From: Oceanobacillus indicireducens
GTDB lineage: Bacteria; Bacillota; Bacilli; Bacillales; Amphibacillaceae
Direction: 5' to 3'
DNA: 64,000 bases
Assembly (NCBI RefSeq): GCF_014647195.1
Contig: NZ_BMOS01000008.1
Coordinates: 1 to 64,000 of the forward strand
Shown here: positions 9,126 through 17,300 of the stretch, piece by piece
Layout of the letters: every line of letters starts with the position of its first letter
How positions within the stretch are numbered: position 1 is the stretch's first letter
Translations under genes and position numbers: made by a program
The notes under the pieces: generated by a model
Seen by the model: only the letters and a program-made list of their open reading frames with translations
Told to the model about the DNA's origin: nothing
The model's database searches: none

Positions 9126-9674
9126 ATGGAGAAGACATATTTAGCGAATATTATTCGGGAGCGACGGGCGATTAAGAAAGGGTATAACGATAAAACGGTC
9201 ACAGAAGAAATCGTGCGGGAATTATTGCAGGATGCGCGCTGGGCACCGACTCATGGGATGCGCGAACCGTGGCGCTTTATTTTCGTTGGAGAGGAAGAGC
9301 TGCCGGTATTTGCAAAGCGAGTAGCAGCAACATATCCAGAAGCAAGACAGGAGAACCGGGAGAACTATTTGAACGAACCGAATGCAATATTAGTCGCTGT
9401 GATGGATGTTCCGGAAATGGAAAAACAGTGGGATGAAAACTTCGGAGCGATTGCAACGCTGATTCAAAACTTCTGGCTGCTCGCTTGGGAGAAACAGCTT
9501 GGCGTCGTTTGGAAAACAAATCCGCATATATACGATCCGAAAGTAAAAGAGATTCTTGATGTTAAAGATAATGAAAAAATTGTCGGCTTTATCCACCTCG
9601 GGTACTTTGACGAAAAACCAACACCAAAAGAACGAACACCACTCGAAGAAAAATTCACCCGCTTCAAAGCGTAA
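9126..9674 (+). CDS. Nitroreductase family protein
   Basis: A 182-residue FMN-dependent oxidoreductase of the small YdjA/YfhC-like type. Residues 10-20 (IRERRAIKKGY) hold the flavin phosphate arginines, ARWAPTHGMREPWRFIFV the conserved helix-strand, and GVVWKTNPHIYDP the C-terminal active-site strand. NAD(P)H-dependent reduction of quinones or nitro compounds is the family activity; the natural substrate is unknown. A ribosome binding site (GGGGACCTG) precedes the start. It ends in a bidirectional hairpin shared with the convergent SHOCT gene. Confidence 0.8.
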   Translation: MEKTYLANIIRERRAIKKGYNDKTVTEEIVRELLQDARWAPTHGMREPWRFIFVGEEELPVFAKRVAATYPEARQENRENYLNEPNAILVAVMDVPEMEKQWDENFGAIATLIQNFWLLAWEKQLGVVWKTNPHIYDPKVKEILDVKDNEKIVGFIHLGYFDEKPTPKERTPLEEKFTRFKA

Positions 9675-9677
9675 ATG

Positions 9678-9720
9678 AAACTGGGACATGGGGTCAGAGA
9701 CCCTGTCCCAGTTTATTTTT
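9678..9720. terminator. GGGACA-type repeat hairpin, bidirectional terminator (copy 1)
   Basis: AAACTGGGACA and TGTCCCAGTTT pair around GGGGTCAGAGACCC, giving a long, near-perfect hairpin followed by TATTTTTT. It separates two convergent genes. Related hairpins are at 10218, 32590 and 59305. Confidence 0.8.
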
Positions 9721-9916
9721 TCCCTCGACGCCTTTTTGCTTCTTCATAATCTTCTTTCGTAATCTCACCTTCTTCGTAACGCCTTTTCATGATGTCGAGC
9801 GAATCAGAAGGACCCGCCTCCGTTGAATTACCGTTTCGAAAGCGGATGAGAATAACAACAATGATTACGAGCACAACCGCAGTAACAATCAATCGGATAA
9901 TCATAGCTTCGGGCAT
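9713..9916 (-). CDS. Small membrane protein with SHOCT domain
   Basis: A 67-residue protein with one N-terminal transmembrane helix (about 5-25) and a C-terminal SHOCT motif (DIMKRRYEEGEITKEDYEEAKRRRG), a short oligomerisation or targeting motif found at the ends of many prokaryotic proteins. AGGAGGT is well spaced before the ATG. The last codons lie in the terminator hairpin. Function is unknown. Confidence 0.75.
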   Translation of the reverse strand: MPEAMIIRLIVTAVVLVIIVVILIRFRNGNSTEAGPSDSLDIMKRRYEEGEITKEDYEEAKRRRGKK

Positions 9917-10245
9917 AATCGTATACCTCCTGTTTCAATAGGACCTAGGTGTACTTGTTCGGGTACTAATGGAGCGGTGAATAGTACATGTATATTCATA
10001 TGTCAGTGGTCGTTTTTGTGTTTAATATTCGGGGAAGTGATGACTGTTATCAGTTCTTTTCGTTGAAGGGCAGTGAGCGAGCTTGTCAATAACTTTTCCG
10101 AAAATAGCTTATTGCTTGTGGGGACTGATCCAGACTATCACTGCCCTCTTCAACAAATACTAGCACCAACTGGAACTGGTTATGTGAATTTACGCCTTAA
10201 CTCGGATGACCCAAACTGGGACAAATGCTCTGACCCCATGTCCCG
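9917..10245. other. Intergenic region with partial GGGACA hairpin (copy 2)
   Basis: About 330 bases without a supported gene. An open plus-strand frame here has no family likeness. At 10218-10244 GGGACA pairs with TGTCCC around a TCTGACCCC segment, a shorter member of the hairpin family at 9678, placed as a terminator for the minus-strand gene that ends at 10246 or as a remnant. Confidence 0.45.
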
Positions 10246-10449
10246 CTATTTATATTTTTGTTCGCTTTGGGAGTTGTCTTTTGTTTTGTGTTTGTCTTTT
10301 TCATCTTCTTGTTCGATTTTCAAATCTTCGAGAGGGATGTCATCAACATGCTGCTGTTGTTTGAATTCATCAAGCTCATTGCGGCGCTCTTCATTCCATT
10401 TCGGCTTCTTTTCTGGGACTTTTTCAAAACTTTTATCTTTATCATTCAT
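10246..10449 (-). CDS. Small, highly charged protein
   Basis: A 67-residue hydrophilic protein made mostly of Lys, Glu, Asp and Gln (KKPKWNEERRNELDEFKQQQ), likely disordered or coiled coil. The ATG is chosen because GAGGTGA lies five bases upstream; a GTG three codons earlier overlaps the site. No family was recognised. Such small charged proteins are common in sporulating bacilli, but no spore motif is visible. Confidence 0.5.
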   Translation of the reverse strand: MNDKDKSFEKVPEKKPKWNEERRNELDEFKQQQHVDDIPLEDLKIEQEDEKDKHKTKDNSQSEQKYK

Positions 10450-10575
10450 TACGTTCACCTCAGATTCTTTTTTCTAATCATTTTCCCGCTTTAAGTCCAC
10501 ATAAACATTAAACATGGTTTAAGCACACTTCCCTGTTATAATAATAAAATAAATCTTACATTTGGAGGTCATAGC

Positions 10576-10914
10576 ATGCGCGTATTCCAAGAGCTTCATT
10601 CCATTCGAGAAATTGACGACTTCATCAATTGCCACCCCTTATCTTTCCTATATATTTCACGGACCAACTGCAGTGTCTGTCATGCCTTACTCCCGAAGGT
10701 GCAAAGCTTGCTGGAGAACTATCCCCAGATTCATCCCGCTCACATTAATGCAGATGATGTGGAAGCAGTGGCTGGGCGCTTTTCCATCTTCACCATTCCC
10801 GTTCTCTTATTGTTTGTGGAAGGGAAAGAATATATTCGGGAAGCAAGAATCGTCCATATGGATTTACTCGAGGAAAAGCTTGATAAAATATATAAAAACG
10901 TGGCTCTAGACTAA
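10576..10914 (+). CDS. Thioredoxin-like protein
   Basis: A 112-residue thioredoxin-fold protein with an active site C-S-V-C (residues about 32-35, SRTNCSVCHALLPK) and the cis-proline segment FTIPVLLLFVEGKE. It resembles Bacillus YdfQ/YusE-type thioredoxin-like proteins rather than TrxA (CGPC). TTGGAGG precedes the ATG. A thiol-disulfide exchange role is inferred; partner unknown. The last codons form the left arm of a terminator. Confidence 0.75.
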   Translation: MRVFQELHSIREIDDFINCHPLSFLYISRTNCSVCHALLPKVQSLLENYPQIHPAHINADDVEAVAGRFSIFTIPVLLLFVEGKEYIREARIVHMDLLEEKLDKIYKNVALD

Positions 10915-10930
10915 TGCTAAAGCCACGTTT
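10896..10930. terminator. Bidirectional terminator hairpin
   Basis: AAACGTGGCT pairs with AGCCACGTTT around a 15-base loop. It lies between the convergent thioredoxin-like gene and the ABC operon's last gene and overlaps the thioredoxin stop. Confidence 0.7.
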
Positions 10931-10934
10931 CTCT

Positions 10935-12188
10935 TTACCGTTTTTCTTCGATTGAATAGATTTCTACATTATAAGCATGCGTCTCTTTCGGCACATCGGT
11001 AAGCTTGATTTCTCCCTCATAGACGGTTTCACCACTTTCGAGGTCAACCTTAAACAATTTTTTCTGGTTCCCATCTTCTCCTGTATTACTATGGAAATAC
11101 AGATGATCTCCTTTAGGGTAAACTCCGGAAAGCCCGCTTAAAATGTTCTCGTCAAAGCTGATTTCCTTTTCCTCACCAGGCTTATTTTCTTTCAAATGAT
11201 ATGGATAGTATTTCAGCCCATCAGACGTGAAAGTTATAAAGTAAAGTTCTTCCTTTCCGATACTCGTATAGTTCATCGGATAGATCACTTCTTCATCCAA
11301 TTCTTGCTCTTCCTCCATGTAGTCTTGCCCTGTCGTCCTGTATTCTTCCTCTGCAGTTGCAAACTCTTCCGGAACTTCAATGACCTGCTTCTCTTTTGTC
11401 TCTAAATCATAAATAAAGTATTCTTCCCCAACTAACTCTGAAGTATACATACCTTCATCCCATTCGATATCCTCCACTCTAACAACGAGATATCCTTGTT
11501 GTTGAATCCCCAAACCATCATTTAATACATTAAAATAACTATGAACTGAATCACTTACAATGGCACCCTGGTCCTCAATTGTTTCATCACTCAGCGAAAT
11601 TTCATAGACATGTAATTCCTTATCCTCCATAATAAAGTTAACAGTTGCCACATAAAGTGTATCATTAAGGAGCTGTACTTGTTCTACATACGAGTGATCC
11701 GTTCTTTCACTATCCGGTATATCCACCTTAAACGATTTTCTTTCCCGACTTTCTCTATCCAGTACATCCACCTCAAGTTCGTTTGACTCAAAGTAAATAT
11801 TTGATGGTCCGGCATATGCTATCCGCTCCCCATCATCAACAAATCGAGCTGGATCTTCTTCCTTCCCTCTCATAAAACTCCGTTCTTCATTCATCAACTG
11901 CTCCATTTCCTGTGGTTGGAAGAATGCATTAAATTGTTCTAAGAAATTTTGATCCCTAGAATATTTAACCCCATCTGTACTAAGTCTAAACGATTCCCAA
12001 ACGGAACCCTCATATGTCACATAATCACCGTAAACGATGATATCTTCCCTGTTCTCTTCATTACCTGAAACATTCACCAGCTCAATCTGCGGCAAACTTT
12101 CCTTAGCAATTGCGTGATGCACATATAAAACGCCAAATGTTATAACAATAAAAAGTGGCAGAATTACGATTTTCCAATACCTCTTCAC
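10935..12188 (-). CDS. Membrane-anchored extracytoplasmic protein of the GntR-ABC operon
   Basis: A 417-residue protein with an N-terminal signal or anchor helix (residues 4-26) and a long acidic outer domain. Recurrent strand units such as KEELYFITFTSDGLKYY, GDHLYFHSNTG and KLFKVDLESGET suggest a beta-propeller-like fold. It starts at GTG after AGGAGGGGAG and follows the permease by 12 bases. It is the last gene of the GntR-ATPase-permease operon, so I infer it serves that transporter as an accessory or sensing module. No substrate is known. I do not recognise a named family. Confidence 0.6.
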   Translation of the reverse strand: MKRYWKIVILPLFIVITFGVLYVHHAIAKESLPQIELVNVSGNEENREDIIVYGDYVTYEGSVWESFRLSTDGVKYSRDQNFLEQFNAFFQPQEMEQLMNEERSFMRGKEEDPARFVDDGERIAYAGPSNIYFESNELEVDVLDRESRERKSFKVDIPDSERTDHSYVEQVQLLNDTLYVATVNFIMEDKELHVYEISLSDETIEDQGAIVSDSVHSYFNVLNDGLGIQQQGYLVVRVEDIEWDEGMYTSELVGEEYFIYDLETKEKQVIEVPEEFATAEEEYRTTGQDYMEEEQELDEEVIYPMNYTSIGKEELYFITFTSDGLKYYPYHLKENKPGEEKEISFDENILSGLSGVYPKGDHLYFHSNTGEDGNQKKLFKVDLESGETVYEGEIKLTDVPKETHAYNVEIYSIEEKR

Positions 12189-12200
12189 AAAGCTCCCCTC

Positions 12201-13043
12201 CTATACCGTGACCTTTTTATTCAATAAATAATTGCTGACCCAAATGCTCACCCCTGTAACAACAACCCACAATAAAACCTCAAGAATAAATAATTCGATT
12301 GGATATAAATAGCTTTTTCCTAAAATCATCTCCACGACAAACGGCGCAAAAAAAACAACGAACGCTATAATTGCATAACCAATCCCATACGCAATTCCTT
12401 TAAACCGGTAACTTCTTTCAAAAAGAATTGCCGTGAACAAAATAAACACAACCATAAAGCCAACCCCATAATGGATTAAAAATTCAATGAAGCTCGTCGG
12501 AATAATTAATCCCACTGAAAACCCACCGACTGCATTACCGATAAACTCCATAATTCCTAGATCCACTCGCAAATTAGCGGGAACCATCCATTTCAAAATA
12601 TTAGACTCTACATTTAATAAAATAACCTGCAAAGCGACAAGCCCAAGCACCATCAGAAAAATAGCACTCGCCTTCGCTAAATATATATTGATTCTTGCTG
12701 TCGGCAGCATGAGCAGCCGATAGATGAACGTATTCTTCCCCAACCAATCCCGATACCAGATGAAGAAGGAATAAATGATTAAGGTTGCCGCAGCAAAAAT
12801 GATGGGAAAATCAAACAATTGAGAATACTGCACATGAAGTAAACTAAACTCCCCGTGAGTCTCAACGAACTGCTCTGTCGTCATACCGTTCGTATATATT
12901 TCTTCGTTAAATAGCTTCATATAATTATTTGCAACGAGCACCGTAGCGATTAGCTGAGAAGCAATCGTAATTCCTGCAAGAATGAAATAAATCTTAATAA
13001 ATCGGCCAAGCTCGAAATTCACTAACTTCAGATAATTATTCAT
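12201..13043 (-). CDS. ABC-2 type permease of YtrC/D kind
   Basis: A 280-residue membrane protein with about six helices (near residues 15-38, 77-98, 125-145, 180-205, 210-240, 247-270). It lacks a substrate-binding domain. Its start overlaps the ATPase stop by four bases (ATGA) and AGGGAGG precedes it. Order and overlaps match Bacillus ytr-like operons, where the complex responds to cell-wall stress and lipid II-binding antibiotics. Role inferred from context. Confidence 0.7.
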   Translation of the reverse strand: MNNYLKLVNFELGRFIKIYFILAGITIASQLIATVLVANNYMKLFNEEIYTNGMTTEQFVETHGEFSLLHVQYSQLFDFPIIFAAATLIIYSFFIWYRDWLGKNTFIYRLLMLPTARINIYLAKASAIFLMVLGLVALQVILLNVESNILKWMVPANLRVDLGIMEFIGNAVGGFSVGLIIPTSFIEFLIHYGVGFMVVFILFTAILFERSYRFKGIAYGIGYAIIAFVVFFAPFVVEMILGKSYLYPIELFILEVLLWVVVTGVSIWVSNYLLNKKVTV

Positions 13044-13729
13044 CCGCGATAAACCTCCCTCATCACGTCAACTACCGATTTTCCTTCCACTTCCCGCATC
13101 TCTTCCGTTTCGAATTCCTTAAACACAATCCCGTCATCAAGGAGTACAACTTTATCGATAATATGTTCGATATCGTTTATTTCATGTGTCGTAATGATAA
13201 CACCGCGGTCCTCGACTAAGTGACTCGTGAATACATCGGCAATTTGCTCCCGGCTGAAGATATCGATTCCGGAAAAAGGCTCATCCATTAATAAATAATC
13301 TACATCAAGAGCAAGCCCTAACAATAGATTCGCTTTTGCCACATTCCCTTTCGATAGACTTGAAATGCGATCTTCCTTTTTCAATTTAAAAAACTGTAAT
13401 AATTCCTCCGCCCGTTCATTGTTCCAGCTATTGTAAAAGTCCTGCATAAATTGCATCGCTTCCTCGATTCGCATATGAGGGAGCATCGTGATCGCATCTG
13501 GAATGAAAGCCACTTTTTCATATGTTTCCTTTGTAAGCTTCTCGCCATCAATTAAAATTTCACCACTCGACATAGGTGTGAGGTTTACAATACCATTTAA
13601 AATCGTTGTTTTCCCGACCCCATTCACACCAATCAGGCAAGTGATCTCCCCCTTATTCGCTGTGAAAGAGACTCCTTGAAGTACTTTTTTCCTGCCAAAT
13701 TTCTTCGTCACATTCTTCACTTCGATCAA
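13040..13729 (-). CDS. ABC transporter ATP-binding protein, YtrB-like
   Basis: A 229-residue ATPase. Walker A is GVNGVGKTT (residues about 33-41), the signature is SLSKGNVAKANLL (an atypical LSKGN), Walker B is YLLMDEPFSGID, and the switch histidine lies in IITTHE. The start is TTG, overlapping the regulator stop as TTGA. It energises the adjacent permease. Regulated with the operon by the GntR protein upstream. Confidence 0.85.
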   Translation of the reverse strand: MIEVKNVTKKFGRKKVLQGVSFTANKGEITCLIGVNGVGKTTILNGIVNLTPMSSGEILIDGEKLTKETYEKVAFIPDAITMLPHMRIEEAMQFMQDFYNSWNNERAEELLQFFKLKKEDRISSLSKGNVAKANLLLGLALDVDYLLMDEPFSGIDIFSREQIADVFTSHLVEDRGVIITTHEINDIEHIIDKVVLLDDGIVFKEFETEEMREVEGKSVVDVMREVYRG

Positions 13730-14106
13730 ACCTGTCCCCTCCTCTGTTCTTCATATTTCTCTTGAATTAGCCCAATCAATTCATCGATCGGAATATTAAC
13801 CGGTTCAACAGCCGCAATCAAGCGATCCACTGCACCTTCTATTAGCTCTGTACGAAGATCACGTAATACTTGCTCATCCTTCGTAATGCGACTCGGATTA
13901 TTTCCCTCTGTAAAAATCAAGCCCGCTTCCTCCATTTCCTTATATGCTCGTTGTGCCGTATTCGGATTAATTTTCAACTGATTCGCCAGCTCGCGACGGG
14001 ATGGAATTTCTTGTCCCAACTCATACTTGCCACTCACAATTTGCTCTTTGAAATGCTGTACGACCTGTACGTAAACGGGATCCCGTTTATTAAACGTAAT
14101 CTTCAA
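13726..14106 (-). CDS. GntR family regulator, YtrA-like
   Basis: About 126 residues from a TTG start (MKITFNKRDPVYVQ) preceded by AGGAGGG at ideal distance; an ATG five codons earlier contains that site and is unlikely. The winged helix-turn-helix covers residues 10-75 (GQEIPSRRELANQLKINPNTAQRAYKEMEEAGLI) and a short effector-free helical tail follows, the YtrA subfamily layout. First gene of a four-gene operon. Four 20-bp palindromes in the 170 bases upstream are its likely operators, implying autorepression. Confidence 0.85.
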   Translation of the reverse strand: MKITFNKRDPVYVQVVQHFKEQIVSGKYELGQEIPSRRELANQLKINPNTAQRAYKEMEEAGLIFTEGNNPSRITKDEQVLRDLRTELIEGAVDRLIAAVEPVNIPIDELIGLIQEKYEEQRRGQV

Positions 14107-14153
14107 TATAACCCTCCTCATTTCCTGAAGTTAATATCTTTTATGTCCTTTTA

Positions 14154-14274
14154 TGTATTAAACACTTAATACACTGAGGGTATAATTGTGTATTAAGAAG
14201 TTAGTACACTAGGTGTAAACAGAGCGTATTAAGCACGCAATACATCCGATATGCTGTATTATATGCTTAATACA
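14154..14274. promoter_or_regulatory. Four tandem GntR/YtrA operator palindromes
   Basis: Four 20-bp sites share the form TGTATTAA-N4-TTAATACA: 14154-14173 (perfect), 14189-14208 (one change), 14225-14244 (changes in both arms) and 14255-14274 (one change). Start-to-start spacings are 35, 36 and 30 bp. They lie between the GntR gene and the divergent exodeoxyribonuclease gene, where the operon promoter must be. Four copies are unusual for this family. Confidence 0.75.
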
Positions 14275-14399
14275 CGTAACTGTCAATCTCTTTTTTAAAA
14301 TATATTTCCCTTTCTCCTAAACCCTCGGCCGCGGAGGTTTATGTTACAATAAACTTTATGCAAGATGAAACGATTAGAATTAAAGGGAGTTAATATAAA

Positions 14400-15170
14400 A
14401 TGAAGTTGGTCTCATGGAATGTGAATGGAATACGTGCTTGTGTCCGGAAAGGATTCCTGGATTACTTCGAGGAGATAGATGCAGACATCTTCTGTATTCA
14501 GGAATCGAAAGTACAAGCTGGTCAAATAGATTTGGACTTAAAAGGCTATCATCAATTTTGGAACTATGCCGAGCGGAAAGGCTATTCTGGGACGGCTGTT
14601 TTTACGAAGGTTAAACCAATAAACGTCCGTTACGGAGTTGGTAGTGAGGATTCGGAAATCGAAGGTCGCATCCTCACGCTCGAATACGAAGATTTCTATC
14701 TCGTTAATGTGTACACGCCAAATGCAAAGCGTGATTTAACACGGCTTGAGGAGCGCCTTGAATGGGAAGATAAACTATTTGAATACCTGCGTGAACTTGA
14801 TGCTTCAAAACCAGTCATCTATTGCGGCGATTTAAACGTTGCGCATGAAGATATCGATATTAGAAACTTTAAGACGAATAAAGGTAACTCCGGCTTTACA
14901 GTAGAGGAACGGAGTAAAATGACGCGAATCCTGTCCAATGGTTTCATTGATACATTGCGGTACTTCCACCCGGATACGGAAGGGATTTATACCTGGTGGT
15001 CGTACATGAAGACGGTTCGGGAGCGGAATATTGGTTGGCGGATCGATTACTTCATCGTTTCGGAGCGGCTAAAAAACGCTCTTGTTCAGTCTGTGGCACA
15101 TCCGGATGTGATGGGGAGTGACCATTGTCCGATCATGCTGGAGTTGGACGCGGAATTGTTAAACAGTTAA
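14400..15170 (+). CDS. exoA: Exodeoxyribonuclease III
   Basis: A 256-residue AP endonuclease/3'-5' exonuclease of base excision repair, close in length to Bacillus ExoA (252). Active-site motifs are complete: SWNVNGIRA (Asn), FCIQESK (metal Glu), the VNVYTPNA tyrosine loop, YCGDLNVAHEDID (Asp/Asn), WRIDYFIVS and SDHCPIMLELD with the catalytic Asp-His pair. It cleaves the backbone 5' of abasic sites with Mg2+. It is monocistronic, divergent from the GntR operon, and closed by a strong terminator. Confidence 0.9.
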   Translation: MKLVSWNVNGIRACVRKGFLDYFEEIDADIFCIQESKVQAGQIDLDLKGYHQFWNYAERKGYSGTAVFTKVKPINVRYGVGSEDSEIEGRILTLEYEDFYLVNVYTPNAKRDLTRLEERLEWEDKLFEYLRELDASKPVIYCGDLNVAHEDIDIRNFKTNKGNSGFTVEERSKMTRILSNGFIDTLRYFHPDTEGIYTWWSYMKTVRERNIGWRIDYFIVSERLKNALVQSVAHPDVMGSDHCPIMLELDAELLNS

Positions 15171-15210
15171 CAAACGATATCATGTCTATCATCATTCATT
15201 TCTAAAGGAA

Positions 15211-15248
15211 AAAGCCATTTTGATTTATCGGTCAAAATGGCTTTTTTA
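15211..15248 (+). terminator. Rho-independent terminator of exoA
   Basis: AAAGCCATTTTGA pairs with TCAAAATGGCTTT, followed by TTTT. Confidence 0.85.
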
Positions 15249-15357
15249 ATAAATATTCGTTTTAATGTTCGTTATGCGAATTTCAGGGATAACAAGTAGG
15301 GCAATGAGAAACATTCATAAATGGTGCATAGACGTTTATGAATTTACGTCAATCTTC

Positions 15358-16122
15358 TCACAAATCCTCTTTAAAACCACCCTGCAGACCTTGAGCACTT
15401 AAACTGTTCCTATCCACTTTATAAGCAAACGACCACGTATCCCTTTCCTCTCCTTTCTCCCACGTTTCCGTGAAGGTAACGAGATACGTTTCTTTGCCAA
15501 TTTCTTCTACACTCGTTTCTTTTATAACGCGATAATCCTCAATTCTTTCTTCCCACTTTCCAACAAACTTAGGGAAGCCTTCCGTAATTGAATCTTCATC
15601 AGAAGTTGCCTCGAGAATGGCATCTTCCTCTGTAAATGGTGGCAGGGGAGGTGAGATAATCTGTAAATAACCCCAGCAAATAACAATAGTAGCGATTGGT
15701 ATAAGGAAGGCGGCTTTCATACCTTTTGCCTTTTTCCTTCTGCCCTGTAACCATTTATCGATAATCCCATAGAGAATCGCAGCCATCATTCCATACAAAG
15801 CGGCCAATAGATTATGAAACAGGATACCATTGGCTAATCCAAATAAGCCAAGAAGCATTACATACAACCAATCATACTGTTGAAACCACTTTCTCTGTAA
15901 AAGTTCAATCACCACGGATACAATATTTCCATATAAAAGGATGATTAATCCGATATACATTGTATAAACATAGAACCAACCGAGGAACTGATTTCCTTGA
16001 TTATATTCCATTTCAGAGCCAAAATTGATCGTGAAAAGAGCGAAAAAAATGGAAAGAAGCGAAGTCGTAACAAAAGTCGTAGTTAACTTCCTAAAAATAA
16101 GTATTCTTGTCCCCCCTTTCAT
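15358..16122 (-). CDS. Membrane protein of unknown function
   Basis: A 254-residue protein with about five hydrophobic helices in residues 10-160 and a C-terminal soluble domain (about 175-254) containing SDEDSITEGFPKFVGKWEER and strands typical of a small extracytoplasmic beta domain. Start context is unclear: the ATG at 16122 has a close GGGA, and AAAGGGGGG lies just inside the frame. Monocistronic. No family was recognised. Confidence 0.55.
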   Translation of the reverse strand: MKGGTRILIFRKLTTTFVTTSLLSIFFALFTINFGSEMEYNQGNQFLGWFYVYTMYIGLIILLYGNIVSVVIELLQRKWFQQYDWLYVMLLGLFGLANGILFHNLLAALYGMMAAILYGIIDKWLQGRRKKAKGMKAAFLIPIATIVICWGYLQIISPPLPPFTEEDAILEATSDEDSITEGFPKFVGKWEERIEDYRVIKETSVEEIGKETYLVTFTETWEKGEERDTWSFAYKVDRNSLSAQGLQGGFKEDL

Positions 16123-16261
16123 ACATATCCCCTAACATCTAAATTCTGTAGGGAGAGCTAGTTCCTTTCTTAGTTGCACTCTATTCATAAATAATATCAT
16201 AATACCTTAAATTTTATTTGTTATTTCACACAATTTTTTCACTGATAGACTTCATAAATCC

Positions 16262-16330
16262 CGAACGAACTAGAGCGGAATAAACAGGCGATTAGAGCAC
16301 TTTTATTCACTCAAACGAATTCGAATCCAG
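16262..16330. repeat. Copy of the 52-bp GATTAGAGCAC repeat
   Basis: Starts CCCGAACGAA, carries GGCGATTAGAGCACTTTTATT, shortened key GATTAGAGCAC, and restarts a second unit with CTCAAACGAATTCGAAT inside the end of the 66-codon gene. The same unit is tandemly arranged at 30978-31133. Confidence 0.65.
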
Positions 16331-16511
16331 CCGCCTTATCAAATAAACTAATACCATCTGCTCGGTGAAGTGTATCGAGTAGTTTTCTTTCTTGCATCCG
16401 GTTTATCAGTGGTACCGCAAGAATATTTTCACTACGTATTCCCATTTCCTCGATTGCGGTGATCACTAGTTCAAGATATATTGAATGCTCAAATGTAGAA
16501 AAAATTTGCAA
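16311..16511 (-). pseudogene. Short protein, probably truncated by a repeat
   Basis: A 66-codon frame from TTG with GAGGTGA seven bases upstream, overlapping the stop region of the preceding membrane-protein gene, so the 5' end is genuine. The translation (EHSIYLELVITAIEEMGI, LLDTLHRADGISLFDKAAG) looks like the N-terminal half of a longer Bacillaceae protein that continues into glycine-rich membrane helices. The frame ends within the 52-bp repeat unit, so I infer loss of the C-terminal membrane part through repeat insertion. An intact short protein cannot be excluded. Confidence 0.5.
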
Positions 16512-16517
16512 TCTATT

Positions 16518-17300
16518 TCACCTCGTAAGATCTGGAATTTTAAACGGAGATTGTTGATAATTTTGCTGGAGAAATTTTCGTTGTTCGCTTTCAAACAACT
16601 TGTTATTTTCCACTGTATTCACATAAGCATCATACACGGCAAACGAGAAATACGAAGGAATAAATAAAAACCATTGCGGGTTAAGTGATGCTGTCGCCTG
16701 TTTAATTTCTCCTAGGAAAAGGAAATGGACAGCAATAAGTGCATTCGAATAATAAACAAAAATGATAGAAAAAATTAGCATAAGAGCAGCTGTTAACCCC
16801 CGGTGTATATATAATTGCCCCAATCCCGGGGTGAAAATAGACCATAATACCGCCATCAATGGACTTCTTTTATCCAAATAATTAATTCCTACAGAGCCAA
16901 TGGCATAAGAATTAAAGCTGGCATTTTCACGTTCAGCTAATATGAAAATCTTATTCAGATCTACTGTTGTTCGGTAACTATCCCATATAGCGAAAATATA
17001 GACCGGTAAGTATAAAAGAAGTACTCTTGGCTCGAGAACCTCCCTTGCCATCTGAAAGTTACCGGTAAAAGAATACACAATAGCCAGGTTCAAATGAGAC
17101 ATATTATTCACGATAATCTCCCAAAAGAAAAAGGAATACCCTCTCAGGTACTTGGATAAGAGTAAATGGCCACACCCTGGGAACGCAGCAGACCACCAGG
17201 CATTAATATAAGGATTTCTCAGATGAAGTTGCGTAGTGCTATATAAACTAACATGCGCTTTATAACGTCTCGCTGTATTATCATTATTATAATTGTTCAT
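16518..17300 (-). CDS. Membrane protein with internal duplication
   Basis: A 260-residue protein built from two similar halves. Each has a PG-x-G-H/Q-L motif entering a helix (AAFPGCGHLLLSKYLRG near 38-54; SIFTPGLGQLYIHRG near 155-170) and ends in a matching element (IWDSYRTTVDLNKIF; VYDAYVNTVENNKLF). Each half has about three hydrophobic segments. AAGGAG precedes the ATG, which overlaps the CBO0543 stop as ATGA. It forms an operon with the CBO0543 protein and the 66-codon gene. Function unknown. Confidence 0.65.
   Translation of the reverse strand: MNNYNNDNTARRYKAHVSLYSTTQLHLRNPYINAWWSAAFPGCGHLLLSKYLRGYSFFFWEIIVNNMSHLNLAIVYSFTGNFQMAREVLEPRVLLLYLPVYIFAIWDSYRTTVDLNKIFILAERENASFNSYAIGSVGINYLDKRSPLMAVLWSIFTPGLGQLYIHRGLTAALMLIFSIIFVYYSNALIAVHFLFLGEIKQATASLNPQWFLFIPSYFSFAVYDAYVNTVENNKLFESEQRKFLQQNYQQSPFKIPDLTR

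Noticed and set aside
10073-10477. Open plus-strand frame of 134 codons
   Set aside because: It runs antisense to the small charged protein and over a repeat hairpin, has low-complexity Ser/Cys-rich translation and no ribosome binding site.
14318-14342. Palindrome AAACCCTCGGCCGCGGAGGTTT before exoA as an operator
   Set aside because: Only a single imperfect site with no regulator to assign; could be chance.
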